The translations under genes were made by a program, and so were the position numbers. DNA of 64,000 nt, taken from contig CM042687.1 of NCBI GenBank assembly GCA_023614405.1, forward strand, positions 233,022,292 to 233,086,291, in the 5' to 3' direction. The DNA is from Avena insularis (taxonomy: Eukaryota; Streptophyta; Magnoliopsida; Poales; Poaceae). Below the pieces are notes generated by a model, which saw only the letters and a program-made list of their open reading frames with translations, made no database searches and had not been told where the DNA came from. Below, piece after piece: positions 23,020-34,985 of the stretch (positions within the stretch are counted from its first letter, which is position 1; each line of letters starts with the position of its first letter).

Positions 23020-25593
23020 TGTAACACCCTCGCCTGATAAGGCTGAGTTCATGTGTATAGTTCTAATCCCTGGATCGGTTCACTGGCACACACAGTACAA
23101 AATTGATACCACAAATATGATCCAAAATTTACATTATATTACACAAGTACACAGTGGAAACAATAACAAGGTAGATTTCCATTCTTCAAATGTCCCACAA
23201 GCGAACAATCGTTGAGTGGAGTCTCGCGACCTATAAACGATCACTCAGAAATGGAACAACCTACAAAATAAAAGGTTGCAGCCACGAATGGTCAATACTT
23301 TGAATGTATTGGAAAGTAGAACTAATGAGTACAAAAGATCTAGCAACTACATGTATATTTGGCTAGGTGGAGTTCAGGATCATTAGCATAAAAGCAATAT
23401 AACTTTTCCCTACTTTCAAAATACATTTCTTTCTTCAAAAACAATCTTCTAAGGACATACCAGCTTAAACCCATGTAGAAACAAGACAGTTCAGCTTTTG
23501 TATGCTCCTAAACCCATGTTCACCCATCAAGTTTTAGTAATTAGAAAATTGGGAGGAGTGAGATCTTCCAAACAGTTCCAGGCCCAGTTGCTCATAGTTG
23601 TCCATAACCGGGGACACGGCTAAGTACTTAGTTTAGACACCCTGCAGGGGTTGTACACTTTACCCGCACGACCCAGTTAACTCGCTCTTACCATTACACT
23701 CATTTTGTGAAATGATAGGGAGAAAACCAGGACAAAACTTTTCAGAAGCAGAACCCTAAGCCCTCAGGATGGACCCATACCAACCTACATCCCCTACGTC
23801 TGCTAGTCACGTCGGGTCAGGTTCCCACAACCTACTTAGTTAAGACAAAGAATGACATGCGGCTGTACTGGAAGCTACTACACAAGAAACCTGTCCAATC
23901 TCTGAAGTCTAGGTGTGCTTTCTGCAATAAACCATCCAAAAACATCAATCCATCACACCCAGAGATTCATTAATTTCCAATTGTTTTCATTAGAGAAAAA
24001 CATAACTTTCCATAACATAACCAAACATGAATTCCCGTTATGTATCTAATAATTATGGCTTAGCAAGTACAATATGATGGCTCAAAGGAAATCAAGTTAT
24101 GGAGATATGGCAATCTTGCCTGGGTGTCATAGCATAGCATAGTAGTAAAAACACCTACACATGCATCACTACTAAAAATCATTCTACATGCATAGGAAAA
24201 ATAGTAGGACATTTATGATAACTCTACTTGCCTTTATTGTAGATGTAGTTGTTCAGATAATCCTCACAATAATGAAGATTGCACTCGTCACAATCACAAA
24301 CGTTGCACTCCTCGCAATCTATCGATCAAAACAAGTGCACAACAAACACACCATTTAAAACAATGCAATTATGCACAATACAACAAATCAATGATGAACA
24401 AATGCATGCATGATGATTTAATATGTCACTATGGTTGTATTTAGTTCTCTAAACAATATTAGAATATATGATGCATGCAGAAGATCATTTGATGCAATAG
24501 GGTATTTGTTATTAAATCTTGATTGCCAATATAGAGCTTTTAATAGTTCTGTCAAAACTTCTTCTCTAGTTGTCGTATTAAATTTGGTTCTGGGGTGTAC
24601 TTGATAGGGGATTTTAGTACGAACAGCAATTGGATTCACCTTAATCGAAGTTATAGATCTTTTTATATGATTTAGTTACTCTTTAGTAGAGATTAATTCA
24701 CTTAAATAGTTTGCATGGTCTAAAATTAGAACTAAAACCATATCTGTAATCTACACGAGATTGTGATTTCAGGAATATATTATTCATAATTTTACGATCT
24801 ATAAATTATTTACTATGATTTTTATACTATAAAAGGCCACTAAAACTATTTAAATTACTGTAGTAACTCTATACTGCAAAAGTTGTATCTAACAGTATAT
24901 TAATGTTTTATATGAAATTACGAATCCATAGACACCTTATTTGTATTTTTAGGATCTATAGATAATTTACTATGATTTATTTAGTCTAAAGTGTACATTA
25001 AACTAATTAAATAATTACGTTAAAACTATACAATACAAGTCAGATATAATAGCATATTAATATTCTACACAATTTTGTGAATCCAACCATATATTATTTA
25101 TAATTTTTGGACATATATTCGATTTTATATGAATTTTACAAGATCTCACAATTTTCTTCTACTTTTAATATTAAAATCAAATTGACTGATGTTGACTGGG
25201 CTGCTAACCTGTTGCTGACGGAGCAGGACACGCGGCGTAATGTAGTTGGATGATACCGCTTCGTACTGTATTCTAATCTCGCGCGTAGATTGCAGATCCG
25301 ATGGCTGGGAACGAATCCTTCCTGGGATGGGGAGGTCACGACGATGGTCAAGCACGGTGACGGGCGGTGGCGCAGGCTCCAGAGGTGGCCATCGGCAGCG
25401 CTACAGTGGTCTCCTGCGATGGTGGTTATGTGGAAGAGATGCGGCGCAAAGAAGGAATGTTGTTTGTGTGCTCGCCGGTGACTCCTGTTTTCTCTGTCGA
25501 CGGTGTCTTGCGAACGGATATGGAGAACGGTGGCAGAACTCCGGCGAGCTCATGGGATTGTTGTGGTGTGCCTGCGAGAGTAAAAAGGGGTCA

Positions 25594-26515
25594 TGATAGG
25601 GCAAAGGTGTCCGATCTTTCGATGAGATGATGATAATCGATTTGGTGGAGTTCGGGCTTGACGATCCGACTACACGTGCGAGCACGAGCGCCAATGCAAT
25701 CGCTAGGCCAATCACCTAGAGGTTACCGATCCTGCGGGAACACGATCGGCCTGACCAGCGAGGGTCTTAATTCCTACCTGAAGTCGAGAACAAGTAAGAA
25801 CCAATATTGCAATCAAGATATTGCGGATTAAGAGGAAAGCTTTATTGAAAAGGTGGGATCCTGTATAGGTGCGAAGTACAAGAGGCCTCTGCGACGCTCG
25901 AGCCTTGGCGAAGTTGCTATGATGGCTAACTTAATGTCTAAACAAAATCCGAGTCTAGGGTGACAGCTATGGGGAGTATCTAAGGACGAAAATGTGGGGT
26001 TTCGGCCAGCCTTGGAAGTGGTGGCCGAATCCAACCCTAGAAGTCCTTTTCCCCTCAAATACGCACTCTAAAAGGTGGCTAATTAAAATCCTGCGAAAAT
26101 TACATGGGCCTGGCCCAAAATACAGGTGTCGCAGCACCATATTAAGCTATGGACGAATTCGTGAAGTATTGATCTTGAATATTTCGTCCAAGCCTTCTTT
26201 CTTTATTATGGTGGCCTCAAAGTTCTGAAATCTTCATCCGTGGCCTTCTCTTGGTTCATCACATGCTTGCTGCCATCTACATGCATGGCCATGCTCCAAT
26301 GCTTGTCCCTCTCATCCATGCTTGGTCCATCATTCCTAAGAGTAAGAAATACATCTGATTTAGGCAGCATCATATTCTCATGTATGTGAGGAATAGTTCC
26401 AAGAAACGAAAGTACCTGATAGTTAAGTTGTTTGGCACGAGATCTTGTGATGGGTCCTTGTATGTGTGTTGCTGTAGGTACAACGGTTGTATCAATAGAA
26501 GGGATGTCCACATCA
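25594..26515 (-). repeat. Gypsy 3' LTR (left copy, 922 bp)
   Basis: On the plus strand it starts TGATAGGGCAAAGG and ends ATGTCCACATCA. It pairs with 32364-33281. On the minus strand it encodes the pol C-terminus, including GPITRSRAKQL near 26440. The flanking purine tract on the minus strand is AAGAAGGGGAGCA (26516-26528). Confidence 0.93.
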
Positions 26516-28468
26516 TGCTCCCCTTCTTGAATTGAAGTCGCCTCGCAATCTCATCTTCCTCACCAAAGTAAGGCTTCAAATCTGCAATGTTAAATGTAGG
26601 ACTAACCGTACCAAAGTCTGCAGGCAACTCAAGTTTATATGCATTATCTTTATTTTCTCTAACACCTTAAAGGGACCAGCAGGATGCGACATTAACTTAG
26701 ACTTGCGTAAATCAGGAAAACGATCTTTACGCAAATGTAACCAAACAAGATCACCAACATCAAACACAACATGCTTTCTCCCTTTATCCCTAGCAAGTTT
26801 ATACTTAGCATTCATGTGTTCAATGTTATCTTTAGTAGTCTTATGCAAGTTTAATATCATTTCAGCGCATTGTGTAGCATCCAAATTATGTTGCACCGAA
26901 GAGGGTAAATGCAATAAATCAATAGGTGCACGAGGAACAAAACCATACACAATCTCAAATGGGCACATCTTTGTGGTAGAATGCAGCGAACGATTATAAG
27001 AAAATTCTATATGAGGTAAACACTCTTCCCACAATTTTAAGTTCTTCTTTAAAACAGCCCGCAACATAGTAGACAAAGTTCTATTTACTACTTCAGTTTG
27101 ACCATCAGTTTGGGGATGGCATGTAGTACTAAACAACAATTTAGTCCCCAACTTAGCCCATAAACATCTCCAAAAGTGGCTAAGAAATTTAGTATCATGA
27201 TCAGAGACAATAGTATTTGGCACACCATGCAAACGAACAATTTCACGAAAGAACAAATCAGCAATATGCGCAGCATCATCCGTTTTATGACAAGGAATAA
27301 AGTGTGCCATCTTAGAAAACCGATCCACAACAACAAAAATACTATCCCTCCCCTTCTGTGTTCGTGGCAATCCCAAAACAAAGTCCATAGAAATATCCTC
27401 CCAAGGAACACTAGGAACAGGAAGAGGCATATATAAACCATGTGGATTAAGGCGAGACTTAGCTTTTTGACAAGTAGTGCAGTGTGCCACAAATCTCTCA
27501 ACATCTCGACGCATACGTGGCCAAAAGAAGTGTGCAGCAAGAACATCCTCCGTTTTTTTGACACCAAAGTGTCCCATCAATCTTCCTCCATGCGCCTCCT
27601 GTAACAACAAAAGACGAACAAAACTATCCGGAATGCATAGTTTGTTAGCACGGAACACAAATCCATCATTGAAGACGAACTTGTTCCATGTTCTACCATC
27701 TCTACAATTCTGCAACACATCTTTAAATTCAGCATCATGCACATATTGTTCCTTAATAGTTTCTAATCCAAATATTTTGAAGTCAAGTTGAGATAACAAA
27801 GTATAACGGCGCGACAAAGCATCAGCAATAATATTATCTTTACCCTTTTTGTGTTTGATAACATAAGGAAAAGACTCAATAAATTTAACCCACTTGGCAT
27901 GACGACGATTCATCTTAGCTTGACTACGAATATGCTTCAAAGATTCATGATCAGAATGAATAAAAAATTCTTTAGGCCATAGATAATGTTGCCAAGTTTC
28001 TAATGTCCGAACCAACGCATATAATTCTTTATCATAAGTAGAATAGTTCAGACTAGCCCCACTCAATTTCTCACTAAAATATGAAACAGGTTTTCCCTCT
28101 TGTAATAACACCCCTCCCAAACCAATTCCACTATCATCACATTCAATCTCAAAAGTCTTAGTAAAATCAGGAAGTTGGAGTAAGGGAGCATGTGTTAGCT
28201 TATCTTTCAATATGACGAAGGCCTGTTGTTGTGCATCGCCACAAACAAAGGGCACATCCTTCTTGGTAAGCTCATTCAGCGCTGGCAATTGATCCAAAGT
28301 CTTTGACAAAGCGCCTATAAAACCAGCGAGGCCAAGAAAACTCCGCTTGCAATGTGACCGTCTTGGGCTGCGGCCAATTCTCAATAGCTTCAATCTTGGC
28401 TGGATCCACTTCAATACCCTGTGATGTAACAACATAGCCAAGCAACTCGATTGGTGCAAAAGGTGCAC
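26206..28468 (-). pseudogene. Gypsy pol: RNase H and integrase, extending into the LTR
   Basis: RNase H removes the RNA template and integrase inserts the cDNA. RNase H begins near 28260: [10 protein letters not shown] (usually CDASG), [17 protein letters not shown] and ADALSRR carry the acidic residues. Integrase follows. The zinc part has HGG..MGHFG and HCTTCQK near 27475. The catalytic Asp residues are in [10 protein letters not shown] (about 27390) and VSDHDTKFL (about 27205), and the Glu is in [12 protein letters not shown] (about 27095). The GPFKVLEKI box is near 26670. After a shift near 26640, [20 protein letters not shown] and a final segment with GPITRSRAKQL run about 100 codons into the LTR, ending at 26206. 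The 28468-26576 frame is open for 630 codons. The shift at its 5' end (near 28430) and the one near 26640 inactivate it. Confidence 0.9.
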
Positions 28469-29229
28469 TTCTCAAGGTTACCAAACAAACGTGCATCACG
28501 TAAAGCATTGAAAACAACACGTAAATGGTCCAAATGATCCTCTAAAGATTTGCTATAAATCAGAATATCATCAAAGTAGACTACCACAAAACGTCCAATG
28601 AAAGCACGTAAAACTTCGTTCATTAATCTCATGAAAGTGCTAGGTGCATTAGTTAAACCAAACGGCATTACTAACCACTCATATAAACCGAACTTAGTTT
28701 TAAATGTTGTTTTCCATTCATCTCCTAATTTCATACGAATCTGGTGGTAACCACTACGCAAATCAACTTTACAAAACATGGTAGAGCCACTCAATTCATC
28801 AAGCATGTCATCTAAACGTGGAATAGGATGACGATATCAAATAGTAATATTATTGATAGCTCTACAATCAGTACACATCTTGCGAAGAACCATCTTTCTT
28901 AGGTACCAAAATAATAGGAACAGCACAGGGGCTAAGGGACTCACGAATATGATCTCTGTTGAGTAGTGCCTGAATTTGGCGTTGTATCTCCTTTGTCTCC
29001 TCTGGATTGGTTCTATATGGCGCGCGGTTGGGCAACGTGGCACCAGGAATTAGATCAATTTGGTGCTCAATTCCTCTAATAGGAGGTAGTCCTGGTGGCA
29101 GCTCAGCGGGAAAGACGTCCTCATATTCCTGCAAAAGGTTAGCAATAGCGGGTGGCAAAGAAGGAGGCATATCCTCAAATGAAAACAAAACCTCTTTGCA
29201 GACAATTGCATAACATTGAGTATTGTTTA
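28411..29229 (-). pseudogene. Gypsy pol: reverse transcriptase
   Basis: The RT region starts near 29130 with EYEDVFPAELPPGLPP and IEHQIDLIPGA, then VPIILVPKKDGS (about 28900). A one-base loss near 28880 changes frame. MCTDCRAINNITI continues, and a TGA stands where CGA (Arg) is expected before [10 protein letters not shown] (about 28838). The core is intact after that: [28 protein letters not shown] and the catalytic box YFDDILIYS (about 28570). A second shift near 28430 leads to the RNase H frame. The order and spacing are those of Ty3/Gypsy RT. Confidence 0.9.
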
Positions 29230-31280
29230 CATCTAGTTCAGCAATATCAATTTTATTTGCAAGCATACATGGACTCTTCAAACGAATTTCAGTAGCATGT
29301 GTAGAATCAGATTTAGTGTTCTTTGGTGGTATAAAATCTGCAGCAACAATCTGATTCTCACTTTTATTTTTCTCCTCAGTTTTAGCTCTACTAGCTCTAG
29401 CAAGATCATCTTTTAAAATCTGTTCAGGAGTCATAGGTTTTAGACCAATTTTCTTTCCATCATGCATAAGAGAATAGTGATTAGTTTTGCCATTATGAAC
29501 AGATTCTCTATCAAATTGCCATGGTCTACCAAGTAACAAAGAACAAGCTTGCATAGGTACAACATCACAATCAACAAAATCAGAATATGTACCAATAGTA
29601 AAATGCACGCGTACCGTTCTTGTTACCTTGATCTTGCGAGAACTCTCAAACCATTGGATGTAATACGAATATGGGCGTTGTCTTGTTGGAAGCGCAAGCT
29701 TCTCTACCATGTCAACACTAGCCAGATTATTACAACTCCCTCCATCAATGATGATCCGTATAGCTCTTTCCTTGACAACACCACGTGTTTGGAATAGGTT
29801 GTGGCGTTGATCTTTCTCATATTTGTTCAATTGCACACTCAACACACGTTGTGTAATTAAGCTCTTGTATTGATCAGCAGCTTTAGCTCCCATTACCTCT
29901 GTCTCTTCATCAGCATCAGAATTGTCTCCATCACGAGCAGAAATAAGGGCTAATGTATCTTCATCAAAGTCGCTCGCTGAATCGTATTGACCATCCTCCC
30001 GCACCATCATCACACGTTGTGTTGTGCACTGTCTCTCAATATGACCAAAACCCCAGCACTTGCGGCATTGTATATCCTTTGTCTTACCCGTGGAATCCAT
30101 AGAAGATGCACTACGAGCAGGAGCATTGGATGATGGTGGAGGAGCAGCTGGAAATCTTGTGGTGGCCTTGGATGTGGTAGTAGCTGGTGGCGAATCACGA
30201 GGAGGCGCTGATTGTCGGGATGTCCAAGTGGATGTGCGACCTGCAGAATTATTAGTCCTCCTCCATGGTGGTTGGTGATCCTGCACTTCACGTTCAGCTT
30301 TGCAAGCAAGATGAAACAAATGAGTGATAGAATTATATTCCTTATAATCTAATATATGTTGAATGTCCTTGTTTAATCCACCAAAGAAACGTGCAAGCAT
30401 TTGTTCATTAGATTCAACAAGACCACACCGAACCATCCCCGTTTGCAATTCCTGATAATACTCTTCTACAAAAATTTTCCCTTGCTCTAAACGTGTCAGA
30501 TTCTTTAGTAAATCACGTTGATAAGTAGGAGGTACAAAACAAACATGCATAGCAGTTTTTAAAGCAGTCCAAGTACTAGGAATAGTAGTAGGATTTAAAC
30601 GACAATACTCAGACCACCAAAGGGAAGCAAATTTAGTAAATTCACATGTAGCAGCACTAACACGCATATTCTCAGGATATTTTAAGCATGCAAAATGTTG
30701 TTCTACTTCCATCTCCCATGTAAGATATGCATTAGGATTATATTTACCCTCAAAAGATGGAATATTTAATTTAAGCTTTGCAACATGACCATCAACACGT
30801 ACCGGTGGTCGAGCATTGCGGTAGTAATGTCGGGGACGGCCAACAGGTACTTGTGGAGGTTGTTCAACCTCCTCGTCAAACAGATCGTCGTCGTCGGGGT
30901 CGTAGTAGTACCCGTCGTCTGTCCCCAATGTCGCAGCAGCAGCCGCGGCGGAAGTCTGAGGTGCGTCAGCCACAGCGGTACCGCTTGGTCTGGCAATGAT
31001 CAACGAACCAGCAGTCCGACCAGGAGCCAGTGGATCGAATCGCGCGTCGCGCCAGATGTGTGGAAGGCAATCTGTTCAAGATCTCCTTGAACCGAGCGTC
31101 AAGCTTGGCGTTGAAGGATTTCTCAAGTCCATCGATCTTGTCCACGGCGTTGGTGAGCTTGGTGTCAAACTCCCCTAGGCGTGTATCCACGTCTTCAGCG
31201 CGACTGACCAAGAGCTCGGAGAAGTGGGCATGTAGTTCTTCGTTCGTCATTGTGGCAGGGTTCCGCGAAGTATCTGTCAT
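29230..31280 (-). pseudogene. Gypsy gag and aspartic protease
   Basis: The start chosen is MTDTSRNPATMTNEEL near 31280. An N-terminal predicted coil (LGEFDTKLTNAVDKIDGLEKS) precedes a one-base shift near 31000, after which a single frame runs 711 codons to 28868. This has an acidic stretch (YYYDPDDDDLFDEE), the capsid domain (IPSFEGKYNPNAYLTWEMEVE, FASLWWSEYCRLNP, about 30560-30760), one zinc knuckle CRKCWGFGHIERQC (about 30050) and the protease box IIIDGGSCNNLAS (about 29750). Gag-protease could be nearly complete apart from the N-terminal shift. Confidence 0.9.
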
Positions 31281-31301
31281 GGTTAGTCCTTTAAAAAGCA
31301 C

Positions 31302-32363
31302 AGGTATATACTACGGAAAGATGGTGGAAGTCACGCGTAATCCGTTAAGCAATATACGAAGCTCTTACAAGTTCTTACCAAACAGCAGGAAAAGGCGATG
31401 TGCAACCGCGAGGATCAGTGGGTCCATAGATTGATCCAAGCGATTACCAGGAGTCGAGACACCGCACGTGGAGAATATCTGTGGAGCTCTGGGAAGGCTT
31501 AGCAAAGGGGGTTAGCAATTATAAAAACAGCAATGCAAAAGTTGAAAGAATGCTCAACGACGGTACTGTGCTGGTCCTAGGCTAGACCGTACTAGAGACG
31601 CGAGCCTAGATCACCAACGATGTCACGACGCGACACAACAAGCAATGTATGATGATATGGCACCCTGAAAAGCGAACCGAGAGGTGGAAAATCACTATGA
31701 TGGCGAGTGTCTAGAACTGATCTACGGGGTCTAAAAATAGGTTAGCCCCAAAAATTTTTTTTCGATTTTTTTTTATTTTGCTCCGGAAAGCGCGCAGACG
31801 CCAAAAAAATATTGCTATAACGGCCGATGGAGAAAAGTGATCCCCGGGGTCGAAAAACAGTATAGCCAGATTTTTTTTTGCTCTCCTTCTGGACTTACGT
31901 CCGGACTTTATCTTAACACGGAAACAACAAAGAAGGAAAGTAAAAAGAAATAACTAGGAAACAATAACTCTACTCGGACTGGACTGCATCATGCACAAAA
32001 CTGATCGGATCTGTATGCGGTAGGAAAGCGGTGGTGATATTAGGGTTTATGGTGGCTGGGTATATGGCGGCGGAATATGGTGGCGGAATATGGTGGCGGT
32101 GATCGGCGAATGTGGCGGTGACTATTATGATCAGAACTCGAAACTCTAAGGGACGAGACACTAAGACCAGCAACTCGACGCGATGATGTAGACACAAATT
32201 CAACAATGCAAAAACTGAGAAGATAATGCGAGGCGTAGATTGGTTATGGGATGGATCTAAACTCTAACTGTGTTTTTGGCTTTTTCGTGGGTTATAGGTA
32301 AAAACAGATCTAATCTACGAAAACAGTAAAATCTCATCGAGCAACCTGAAATCTGATACCACT
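31302..32363 (-). other. Gypsy 5' untranslated leader with tRNA-iMet primer site
   Basis: No coding frame. The primer site reads TGGTATCAGAT on the minus strand (32351-32361), two bases from the LTR end at 32364. The rest is the untranslated leader, with T-rich stretches near 31757-31780 and 31868-31880. Confidence 0.8.
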
Positions 32364-33281
32364 TGATAGGGCAAAGGTGTCCGATCTTTCAATGAGATGA
32401 TGATAATCGATTTTGTGGAGTTCGGGCTTGATGATCCGACTACACGTGCGAGCACGAGCGCCAATGCAATCGCTAGGCCAATCTCCTGGAGGTTACCGAT
32501 CCTGCGGGAACACGATCACCGACCAGAGGGTCTTAATTCCTACCTGAAATCGAGAACAAGTAAGAACCAATATTGCAATCAAGATATTGCAGATTAAGAG
32601 GAAAGCTTTATTGAAAAGGTGGGATCCTGTATAGGTGCGAAGTACAAGAGGCCTCTGCGACGCTCGAGCCTTGGCGAAGTTGCTATGATGGCTAACTTAA
32701 TGTCTAAACAAAATCCGAGTCTAGGATGACGGCTATGGGGAGTATTTAAGGACGAAAAGGTGGGGTTTCGGGAAGCCATGGAAGTGGTGGCCGAATCCAA
32801 CCCTAGAAGTCGTTTTCCCCTCAAATACCGACTCTAAAAAGTGGCAAATTAAAATCCTGCGAAAATTACATGGGCCTGGCCCAAAATAAAGGTGTCGCAG
32901 CACTATATTAAGCTATGGACGAATTCGTGAAGTATTGATCTTGAATATTTCATCCAAGCCTTCTTTCTTTATTATGGTGGCCTCAAAGTTCTGAAATCTT
33001 CATCTGTGGCCTTCTCTTGGTTCATCACATGCTTGCTGCCATCTCCATGCATGGCCATGCTCCAATGCTTGTCCCTCTCATCCATGCTTGGTCCATCATT
33101 CCTAAGAGTAAGAAATACATCTGATTTAGGCAGCATCATATTCTCATGTATGTGAGGAATAGTTCCAAGAAACGAAAGTACCTGATAGTTAAGTTGTTTG
33201 GCACGAGATCTTGTGATGGGTCCTTGTATGTGTGTTGCTGTAGGTACAACAGTTGTATCACTAGAAGGGATGTCCGCATCA
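32364..33281 (-). repeat. Gypsy 5' LTR (right copy, 918 bp)
   Basis: It starts TGATAGGGCAAAGG and ends ATGTCCGCATCA on the plus strand, followed by the target duplication GGTCA. It differs from the left copy by scattered substitutions and small indels (for example near 32516). Confidence 0.93.
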
Positions 33282-34100
33282 GGTCAGGAAGACGTGCCTG
33301 GAGATGGGAATCTCGTGGGGAGGAAAAGTATAGAGGGGAGGCGACGGAACCTCCCGTTCGTTTGACTTCAAAATCTCCAGCGCCGGCCCTCCGGTGAGAT
33401 CGGGTCGAGATCCGTTTCGGTAGCCTAGGGCCGAAATTGCCGAGATTTTTGAGGGTTTCTGAGGAGGGGGTCGAGGGTAATTATCTACAGAAAATCTTGG
33501 AGAGGGGGAAAGAGATCTTGCCAAATCGGGGCAGACTCCGCTGTAGTTCATTCGGGACGTGCTCAAGCGGGAGTTCTTTCCGAGCTGGGAGACGACCGGG
33601 GTAGGGCCCACACGTCAGAGGCACTGGGAGAGAGGGAAAAAATAAGGAGAGGGGTGGATGCTAGAAGGCAGCTAGCGGGCTGTGCTGCTGGTTAGTGGTT
33701 GCGTGTTGCTGCACGCACGCGGAAAGGAGAGACGGGCCGACTGGGCCGCGCGGGTTGGGTAGGCTAGGTAGGTAAGTTAGTTTTTTCTTCTTTTTCCTGA
33801 TTTCTATTTTTCAATAACTTTTTCTCTATAACTCCAAATGAGCTGAAATGTGTTCCTAAAATTTTATAATATTCAGTAGATCATTTAGGATCATTTTTGT
33901 ATCATTTTATAGAGTTTAATTATATTGGATTTATAAAACCCTTTTTTATTCCTCATAGGAGTATTTGCAAAACCTATTAGGGTTAGGGTTTTCGAATTCA
34001 ATTCTTGCAAATTTTTGCATAGATGCAATGCAATGATCATGAATGACATGTAAAACAGTTTTTTATCCAGTCCCAATTTCTAAAATCTTGGGATGTGACA

Positions 34101-34985
34101 AAAAGCACCATTTTCCCATGGTAAATAAGAAGATTGCTAAGATGCTTATTGCCTGCTTGCCTTGTCATTTTGATTATGGGATAGCTCATGTATCATGTGC
34201 AAGGGGTACCCCGTTGGCGGTTCACTATGATACACATGTACTTACTATGACAAGAACTTACATGTGACTAAATTTGAGTAGCATGAGTAGCGGCCCTCGT
34301 ATTCAAGGGACATGAGATTGCCAACTTATACTTTGTCAAGCATATACTCCATAGTTTGTTCACTTTAACCTTAATCACTTCAAGATGCTTATGATAGGGG
34401 CAATGAGAGTTGAAAGCTAAGAAGTACCATAATTTTTGGAAGCTCTTTATGAGACTTGAAATCCCTGCTTCCCTTTTTATTGAAGGGAATTTTTTCCACC
34501 ATTATATTGTGTCTACACCTTCTATCCTTAGGCACCATTTAAGAGAGCATAGTTGTCATTCTTAGTTCTATGTGCATTGTCCCAAAACTTATTGATTGAT
34601 GCATATTGTTGATATTGCTTGATCATGAACTATTTGAATCTAGTCACTCTTATGAACTTCGAAGATGTCCTATGCATTTATTTGCTACTCCATGAGGGAC
34701 AAGCTGAATGCCACTATGCTATATTTTATATATGTGAAACAAACAAACGTCTTTCAATGCATTGTTATTCATGATATTTGTTTATAACCTTTCATGTTGC
34801 TCATAGTTACTTTGTCTGATTGTCAGAACTCCATCTTTCATGCTCAGGTTTAGAGTTCTTTGATCCCACCTTTAAATGCTTGCAAATGGTTTAATCTTGA
34901 TTTTGATGGTGAATGTCATCTCAAATAATATTCTTTTTATCACTTACCTACTCTAGGACGAGCAGGAGTTAAGCTTGGGGATGCT
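34101..34985 (+). other. Long non-coding 3' region of the Athila-lineage element, part 2, with polypurine tract
   Basis: Athila sequence resumes after the solo LTR (TTTTCCCATGGTAAATAAG) and is shared, inverted, with 37728-37810. No ORF has a domain. The last bases, AAGCTTGGGGATGC at 34971-34984, form the polypurine tract that precedes the LTR at 34986. Confidence 0.75.

Larger units (their letters stand above)
25594..33281 (-). mobile_element. Near-complete Ty3/Gypsy element, 7.7 kb, minus strand
   Basis: LTRs at 25594-26515 and 32364-33281, perfect 5-bp target duplication GGTCA (25589-25593 and 33282-33286), tRNA-iMet primer site beside the right LTR, purine tract beside the left LTR, and gag, protease, RT, RNase H and integrase in the usual Ty3/Gypsy order. 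The pol reading ends with a GPFKVLEKI box and continues into the 3' LTR. That arrangement fits the chromovirus branch, but I see no chromodomain and leave the lineage open. The coding region has a few frameshifts and stops, and the LTRs differ only a little, so this is one of the younger insertions here. Confidence 0.93.
23020..34100. mobile_element. Large solo LTR (about 3.4 kb) split by a Gypsy insertion
   Basis: It starts TGTAACACCC at 23020 and ends ATCTTGGGATGTGACA at 34100. The left flank is AAAAA (23015-23019) and the right flank AAAAG, a probable 5-bp target duplication, and Athila sequence continues across. Without the Gypsy element inside (25594-33286) it is 3388 bp. Its end and several internal blocks (for example CCCTGGATC near the start and ACAATCACA...CACTC near 24270) match the 4.4-kb LTRs at 41875 and 48014, so it is a diverged relative. 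No second LTR or interior is present. Transcriptional orientation is probably minus, as inferred from that relative. Open frames inside it (for example 25246-25596) show no domain. Confidence 0.75.

Noticed and set aside
25246..25596. Plus-strand ORF of 116 codons next to the Gypsy LTR
   Set aside because: It lies in the solo LTR, runs into the Gypsy LTR and has no recognisable domain.
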